A DNA stretch of 64,000 nt from Pseudopyrenochaeta lycopersici (taxonomy: Eukaryota > Ascomycota > Dothideomycetes > Pleosporales > Pseudopyrenochaetaceae): positions 310,001 through 374,000 of the forward strand of contig NHZP01000042.1 of assembly GCA_003313425.1 (NCBI GenBank), given 5' to 3'. The translations under genes and the position numbers were made by a program. Shown piece after piece: positions 58,031 to 64,000 of this stretch (its first letter is position 1; every line of letters starts with the position of its first letter). A model generated the notes under the pieces. The model had not been told where the DNA came from. It was given only the letters and a program-made list of their open reading frames with translations, and did not search any database.

Positions 58031-58351
58031 TGATTGTTCTGCCTACAAGCTAGAGACCTATATATATACGGGTTGATAGCTAAGGGTGTGTTTTGGGAGC
58101 GGCTCATCACAAACAGTGATGAGCTATCGCATCACATCACCGTTTGTGATTCGGCAAAAGACCGCCTTACCACTACTTGGCGAAATAATTCCCCATCTAC
58201 CACTGTTTCGGAGCCAAATGCCACCATTTTATTAGTGGGCTTCGCACCCCTCCCCAAGACGCTCTCCATAAAAGACAAAAGTAGCAATTTCACATAAAAA
58301 GGGATAGGTCTGAGTCTGTATTATGATGGGTCTAAATCTCTATTCATAGTC

Positions 58352-58615
58352 TCACGATCCGCCCGTTCGAGCTCTTTTTCTTAATCGTGTTAATCGAGCT
58401 GGAGGCCCTTCGCTTTGGACATTACCCTTGTCTTCATCTCCACTTGCTACAGACTTTTTGTTTCCACCTGGACTTGCTATAACATAAATAGTAATATTTG
58501 GAACAGACCTAGACTTCCCGATTGTAAAGGTATTGTTCCTAATAGTGGAATCAATGTACATGACTTGTAAAGCAGCTAGATCTACTTTGAGAGCTGCTGC
58601 TGCTTTGCTGTTCAT
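58352..58615 (-). CDS. Small ORF, unknown (right arm)
   Basis: Identical mirror of the 87-codon ORF at 46687-46950. Doubling by the inverted duplication adds no independent evidence of coding. Confidence 0.25.
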   Translation of the reverse strand: MNSKAAAALKVDLAALQVMYIDSTIRNNTFTIGKSRSVPNITIYVIASPGGNKKSVASGDEDKGNVQSEGPPARLTRLRKRARTGGS

Positions 58616-58667
58616 CCGCCTCTGGCCGTAGGTACTGGTCTACAATTGATGCCTGCACTTCAGGAGG

Positions 58668-59401
58668 TTGGCCGTGTTCGTTGTTTCTATTCCCGTTTAT
58701 GGGAAGAGCATTCCGCCATATGCTATTCTTTCACACAGATGGGGAGATGACGAGGTTCTCTTTGAAGATCTGCAAAATGGCACCTACACAGAGAGGGGCG
58801 GTTATCGAAAGATTGAGTTCTGCGCTGAGCAGGTGGCCCAGGATCAGCTGCAGTACTTTTGGATCGACACATGTTGCATCGATAAATGGAACCTTCGTGA
58901 GCGCTCGAAAGCGATCAACTCGATGTTTCGTTGGTATAGAGATGCGACCAAATGCTACGTATTCCTGTCGGATGTTTCAGTGTCCACTGCGACAGAGACA
59001 CCCGGCTCCTGCTTTCTACGGCAACGATCGCATACCGGCCACTTTACTTGGCCGAGATGGGCAGCTTGTGTGGACTGGCTGGACAGGTTGGGGCACTAAC
59101 GGGTAAAGTAAGAAAGATTGTGGCCATGTGTGGCTCGTTCCTCACCATCCGAGATGACCAGGTCTACCTCATCCACCAATCGGCTAAGGACTACTTGAGC
59201 GACGAGGCGCGGGCTACAGTTCTGCCATCCCAAAGCAAGACTCACTACGGCATGTTCTCTCAGTCGCTTGCACTCATGTCTGCCACATTGAAACGGGACA
59301 TGTACGGTCTCATCTCTCTAGGGTTTCCGAGTGAGTATTATGGTGGTGGTACGTGTAATATGTGGAGAGCGGAATCAGCTGCCTCTGTGTCGCTCCTGTA
59401 A
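58668..59401 (+). pseudogene. HET-NACHT NLR relic with internal deletion (right)
   Basis: Exact mirror copy of the relic at 45901-46634: HET N-terminus from 58668, then the post-NACHT region in a second frame to 59401. The same deletion junction and frame shift are present, so the damage predates the duplication or was spread by conversion. Confidence 0.85.
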
Positions 59402-59701
59402 TTATTCCAAACTTGGGTCAGCTGACCGTCAAAAAGCCGGACTTCGTAATCTCTCTAGGAACGGGCGAGCTAGGACGGAGGAATAACAGGTTAATGAGAA
59501 GGGAGAGTTCGACCTGGCTGATGATCATTTGTGATCCGCCTGATTCCTTCGGACGATGCGCTGTAGGAGCTGGGAAAGTAGCCGATATTTGACAATGCTG
59601 ATGGTGTTGGTATGTGTGTGTGTGTATGGATTAATGAAGCTAGCAAGCGGCCCAACCACTTTATCTGATCGACTGCCTTTCAATGATATGGGGAATCCCT
59701 C

Positions 59702-62700
59702 TCATGCGTCCCTTCTAAGTGACGAAAGTACCCGAGCAAGGTCACGAAATGTCTGGTGGTCTGCCCCAAAAACAGCCCGAAATCCGTCCAAAGCTCGCGA
59801 ATACACCCTCTCCGCAAGATCCAGATTTCTTTGAGTCTTATAGAGGTTGCCCAAGTTATATAGCGTATACAAGGCTGGTACGTAAGTGGCAATACGCTTA
59901 GGACCAAGTGTAGTTTCGTATCCTTTTAGTGCGCGCTGATACATCTGTTCCGCCAGGTCCAACTTGCCCTGATCTGCGTAGAGAAGGCCTAAGTTGCCGA
60001 TCGTGGAGAGTGTTGATACATGTCCTAGACCAAGTGCCGTTTCGTACCCTCGCAGTGCACGCTGGTGCATCTGTTCTGCATCGGTCAACTTTCCCTGATT
60101 CTTGTAGAGAGTACCCAAGCTGTTAACCGTATCTAGTGTTGATATGTGCTCTAGACCGAGTACCACCTCATATCCTTGCAGTGCACGCATGTACATCTTC
60201 TCTGCCTCGTCTAGCTTTCCCTGATTCTTGTAGAGACCTCCTATACTGTTGACCGTTTCTAGTGTTGATGCATGCTCTGGACCAAATATCGTTTCCTTAC
60301 CTTGCAATGCCCGCTCGTACATCTTTTCTGCCTCGTCCAGCCTCCCTTGACTCTTGTAGAGAGTGCCCAAGCTACTGACCGTATCTAGTGTTGATATATG
60401 CTCTGGACCGAGTGCCTTTTCATTTCCTTGTAGTGCACGCTCGTACATCTTCTCTGCCTCATCTAACCTTCCTTGATTCTTGTAGAGAATGCCTAAGTTG
60501 TTGACCGTGTCTAGTGTTGATATGTGTTCTGGACCGAGTGCCTTTTCCCTTCCCTGTAGTGCACGCTCGTACATCTTCTCTGCCTCATCTAACCTTCCCT
60601 GATTTTTGTAGAGGATGCCTAAGTTGTTGATCGTCTCTAGTGTTGATATGTGTTCTGGGCCGAGTGCCTTTTCCCTTCCCTGTAGTGCACGCTCGTACAT
60701 TTTTTCTGCCTTATCTAACCTCCCCTGTTTTTTGTAGAGGATGCCTAAGTTGTTGGCTGTAAGTAGCGTTAATGTGTGCTCTCTACCTAATGCCTTTTCC
60801 CTTCCCTGTAGTGCACGCTCATACATCTTCTCTGCCTCATCTAACCTTCCTTGATTCTTGTAGAGAATGCCTAAGTTGTTGACCGTGTCTAGTGTTGATA
60901 TGTGTTCTGGGCCGAGTGCCTTTTCCCTTCCCTGTAGTGCACGCTCGTACATCTTCTCTGCCTCATCTAACCTTCCCTGATTTTTGTAGAGGATGCCTAA
61001 GTTGTTGATCGTCTCTAGTGTTGATATGTGTTCTGGGCCGAGTATCTTTTCCCTTCCTTGTAGCGCGTGTTGGTACATTTCCTCAGCCTCAGCTAGCTTT
61101 CCCTGACTCACGAACAGAAGTCCAAGAGAGTGTATTGAATGCAGTGTTGATATACTCCCATGTTCCTTAACCTTGTCGTTGGCCAAAAGGGATCGGCATC
61201 TATGGGCATGCCGAATAAGTCGTCGTCGCGTTATCCAATATTCTCGTTCCGTTTCTTTGGGGACATGTGAACCAACACAGCGAAGGGCCAATGCAGCGGC
61301 ATTGACGTCCCATTCGCGATTTAAGACGTGTATTGTCCAGGAATGAACGCAGCCATGCATGCTGTATCCCCTTGATTCTATGCCATACCCTTTGGACGAT
61401 GCATCCACCTCTATTAATCCATGGCTGCACAGCACTCTTATGGCCTCATTGAAGCTAAGTTCATCTTCAGTCAACTTGGAAAACCATTCCGGCCCGCCCA
61501 AGTGACCTTCATGAAGAAGCTCGAACCAGATATCCTGATTATCAAAGAATGCCCAAAGGCAAAGAAGCTTGGCTGAAAGTTCGTTCTGTTGTTTGACACG
61601 GTCGAATGAAAGCTGCCATGTAGAATAAAGTGTTTCGTCTTCGTACGAGCTTAGCTTAGGACTTATCTTCTGGAGCTTCGCCCATGACGCGTTGTATAGG
61701 CGAAGGTAATCGGAGAAACTTATCGCTGCTTGATCAAGGTATGCTCCAGCTGTAGCTAAGGCAAGGGGCAGTCCATCTAGCTCTCCGGCAAGCCTTACAG
61801 CGTCGGGATCTAGCATTGAAGTCAGAGCTGTACCCGCAAATCTATGAGGCCCTTACCGTTTATTAATGCTTCTTGTCCCGAGGCGTTTGATAAAATCTCG
61901 AGACTATCGCGCATATTCTCCAGCTTCATGATTCGGATAGGATGACCGATTTTGACTTGTGACAACCGCGTTGTGACAATGACCGAACCTTGATATGATT
62001 CGGGGAGAAATTTACGGATATCCACTGCAGTGGAATCTGTGTTACCAGGTATTTTAGGGTTGTCGTAGTTGTCGTATATCATCAGCCATCGCGTATTGTC
62101 ACGGAAACTTAACCACGCCTTGACAGCATCAATCACCTCGTCGAGGTTTCTTTTTATATCCACACCATTTAGCTGGCTGGCCGAAGGATGTTCCCGTAAT
62201 ATTTGCTTCGCTACCTTGGCAAAGCTCTGCTTCAAAGAATCCTCGTCCTTGATATTTAGCCAGAATATAGCTGAGTAGTTGTCCTTGTGCTGCTTCGCGT
62301 ACGCAACAGTAAGCTGAGTCTTGCCAATGCCTCCTAACCCGTGAAGAACAACAGTGCGACGGCTGCTGTTGCCGCAAAGCGCCGCGTGCATTTCAGAGAG
62401 CTCTTCCTCCCTTGCCACAAAGTGTTCGATTTCAGAAACATCGGAGAGACTGAAGGGGATTAAAAATTCCTCGCTTTTAGTGCCTATTCCCAGTCAATAA
62501 CTTCCTATCAGTCAATGACATCTGTACTCTTCATAAAGAATGGTAGTAACATGAGAGAACGGCCTACCCTTTAAGGCCTTGTCGATCTCTTCCCGGAGCC
62601 GTTTGAACGCCTTCTCTCTTCCTTCACCATAGATGAGCGGCATATGGATGTCAAAAATGCCTAGTAGAGAGTATGCTGAGTCTTCTTCACGTTTTGTCTT

Positions 62701-63312
62701 GCGTCTTGCAGACCATGACATTCGCTCATCAACGCTGAACTGAGACAAAGAGCCTCCTTGAAGGGCTCGAACGCCGATTCCCGTTACCTCGTGAATTTCT
62801 TGCACTATCGAATCTTTGTGACCAAGTAGCTCGCCCTCTGCAGAAAAGAATTCCACACATGACGGAGCAAGAAGCTCTTGCAGCGTCCAGCCCCGTTTAA
62901 ACCATCTGCTGTACCGAAAGGCTGATTTCCACGCCTGCTGAGAGGATAGATCATTATGAATGTAACCATTAATCGAAACATCCGGTAGATACACGTAGCA
63001 TTTAGCTGCATCATGGTACCAGCGGAACATGGAGTTGATGGCTTCTGAGAGCTCAGCGCTGCTCGATTTGTCGATGCAGCAAGTATCCACCCAGAAGTGC
63101 CTCAGGCCATCGCGAGTTGCTTGCTCTGCGCAGAAGCGAAGCTTTTTGTATCCAGCTTTTGTCCTCCTAGAGTCCATTGTCAAGTCTTTGAAGTTAACCT
63201 CGTCATGATCCTCTCCCCATGTGTGCGAAAGAATGGCGTAGGGAGGGATGTTGCCGATTAGATCGTCGGTCAAGTTGAACTCGCCGTTCTCGTCAACTTG
63301 TAAAAGGCGCAT
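59702..63312 (-). CDS. HET/NB-ARC/TPR NLR-type receptor
   Basis: Three exons (63312-62568, 62483-61857, 61809-59702) joined by introns of 84 and 47 bp give 1159 aa. HET domain, residues 1 to about 245: PPYAILSHTWGEDHDEV, HFWVDTCCIDKSS, EAINSMFRWYHDAAKCY, SRWFKRGWTLQELLAPS. NB-ARC: P-loop GLGGIGKTQL, Walker B WLMIYDNYD, GSVIVTTR, GLPLALATAGAYL. C-terminus: eleven kinesin-light-chain-like TPR units of 42 residues (LGxLYxxQGxLDEAExMYxRAL), several nearly identical in DNA. Fungal NLR proteins of this build sense non-self through the repeats, oligomerise through NB-ARC and act through HET in regulated cell death; ligand and partner here are unknown. The first ATG sits just before the HET core. The 3' two exons lie in the inverted duplication, the HET 5' half outside it. 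Confidence 0.93.
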
Positions 63313-63722
63313 TGTCGGGAGCGGATATCATGGCAGGTCGTACGTGTGAAATGGGCGGAGAGCGGGGTAGTTGAATCAGCTGCTGCCTTTGTGGCGGTCA
63401 GCCGGCCGCTTTCTTTGTACCGAAAATCCCGCTATAACAGAGTTAGCGATAGCATAATTAGCGATATTTACACCGGCGATTAAAGCGCTAAATACTTTGA
63501 ACTTGCCACCACTAGTAGGGAGGATGGCCGACCCGTATCGGCCACACACTTTCGCGAGAGGCGAATGGCCTGCCAGCGAGGGTGTGGAGAGAGCTATGGT
63601 CGGCCCCTGGGCGGCGAGACCACGGGGATGATTGCTTCCCGCGGACACCGGATGTATCAAATAGCAGCACGCGTAGAATCGCCTCTGCCGTTGCTGATTT
63701 GTCTCCATAGGGTGAATGACCG
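63313..63722. other. Upstream region of the complete NLR
   Basis: Includes the NLR promoter and a stretch with repeated TTAGCGATA motifs (63440-63470). The block CTAGTAGGGAGGATGGCCGA at 63513 matches sequence inside the arms (near 49530 reversed), suggesting a shared repeat end. Confidence 0.45.
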
Positions 63723-64000
63723 TTACTTCCTTGAATCATCGGCTGAATAGTCTATAGTAATCTGGTTTCGGAGCTTGAGCGGCAAAAGACCTGCTAGAGC
63801 GAAGATCTTATCGCGTGGATCAGTTGAGGTGGTGATCTGAGCAAGGTTCAGCAGCGGCGACCGTAGCTCTGCATAGGTAAGGATCTCTCTCTTTCCTGAT
63901 AAATTGCTCCAGTCTCTCAGACGCCCAACCCACCATAGCAGCCCATATGCGGTCCTGAATTGATTTTGAGTCGAGATAAATAATTTCTGTCCAACGATAC
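63723..64000 (-). pseudogene. HET-domain gene fragment at window edge
   Basis: Minus strand: a frame ending at TAA 63723-63725 carries ITTSTDPRDKIFALAGL and QITIDYS, the DPRDK..ALLGL motif typical of HET-domain proteins. Upstream the frame has a TGA, while another frame reads QDRIWAAMVGWASERLEQF; either a short intron (acceptor TTTATCAG) or a frameshift joins them. The reading stops soon after the motif, so the gene looks truncated. It continues beyond 64000. Confidence 0.6.

Larger units (their letters stand above)
53999..62832 (-). repeat. Right arm of 8.8 kb inverted duplication
   Basis: Mirror of the left arm. Its outer edge continues without break into the 5' half of the complete NLR gene, so this copy keeps the ancestral outer junction. 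Its inner edge ends in a zinc-finger gene that has an LTR 15 bp further on. Confidence 0.96.

Noticed and set aside
42470..62832. Palindrome as a pure fold-back assembly artefact
   Set aside because: The two outer flanks differ (Copia versus HET 5' half), the centre is 2.7 kb of distinct sequence, and the inner edges carry different substitutions and an LTR. A simple fold-back chimera would not give this. Not excluded without reads.
1..64000. tRNA or rRNA genes
   Set aside because: I looked for tRNA A/B-box patterns and rRNA-like stretches by eye and saw none I could support.

Overview
The window is nuclear DNA of a filamentous ascomycete (Pezizomycotina, perhaps a dothideomycete; the class is inference). 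The reasons are short 45-85 bp introns with GT..CTAAC/CTGAC..AG signals, HET-domain genes, a highly reducing polyketide synthase (PKS) relic, berberine-bridge-type FAD oxidases, pogo/Fot1, hAT and Copia elements, and genes broken by point lesions or repeat insertions.

Layout. 1-4.1 kb (minus strand): a HET-domain gene running off the left edge, then an Msp1/ATAD1-like AAA ATPase. 4.1-15.6 kb: gene-poor DNA with a decayed foldback repeat, a small basic AT-hook-like protein, an unrecognised multi-exon gene, a broken PD-(D/E)XK nuclease-like gene and a degraded repeat cluster. 15.6-34.7 kb: remains of a secondary-metabolite cluster, made of an O-methyltransferase relic, a PKS relic (KS-AT-DH-cMT-ER) cut off at a Copia-type LTR, two FAD-linked oxidases (one frameshifted, one clearly dead) and one intact secreted flavin amine oxidase. 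A phosphate-transporter fragment and a hAT element sit inside this stretch. 35.1-42.5 kb: a pogo/Fot1 element and then a Copia element whose 3' LTR is cut short.

42.5-62.8 kb: the most striking structure, an inverted duplication with two arms of about 8.83 kb (42470-51303 and 53999-62832, position sum constantly 105302, so no indels; every long reading frame is identical between arms) around a 2.7 kb centre. Each arm carries a HET/NB-ARC/TPR NLR-type gene, a HET-to-NACHT fusion relic, a small F-box-like ORF and a C2H2 zinc-finger gene with four 87 bp repeats. The centre carries most of a C2H2-ankyrin gene with sixteen almost identical 102 bp repeats, plus a solo LTR. Only the right-hand NLR is complete (1159 aa, three exons). 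The left one has lost 160 residues of its HET domain and starts inside the truncated Copia LTR. Another HET fragment lies at the right edge.

How the genes fit together: the 15-35 kb block reads as a dying biosynthetic cluster, while the 42-64 kb block reads as an expanding allorecognition/innate-immunity locus in which transposon ends mark rearrangement points and repeat-bearing receptors are being homogenised. Functions are assigned from sequence motifs read by eye; no database search was run.
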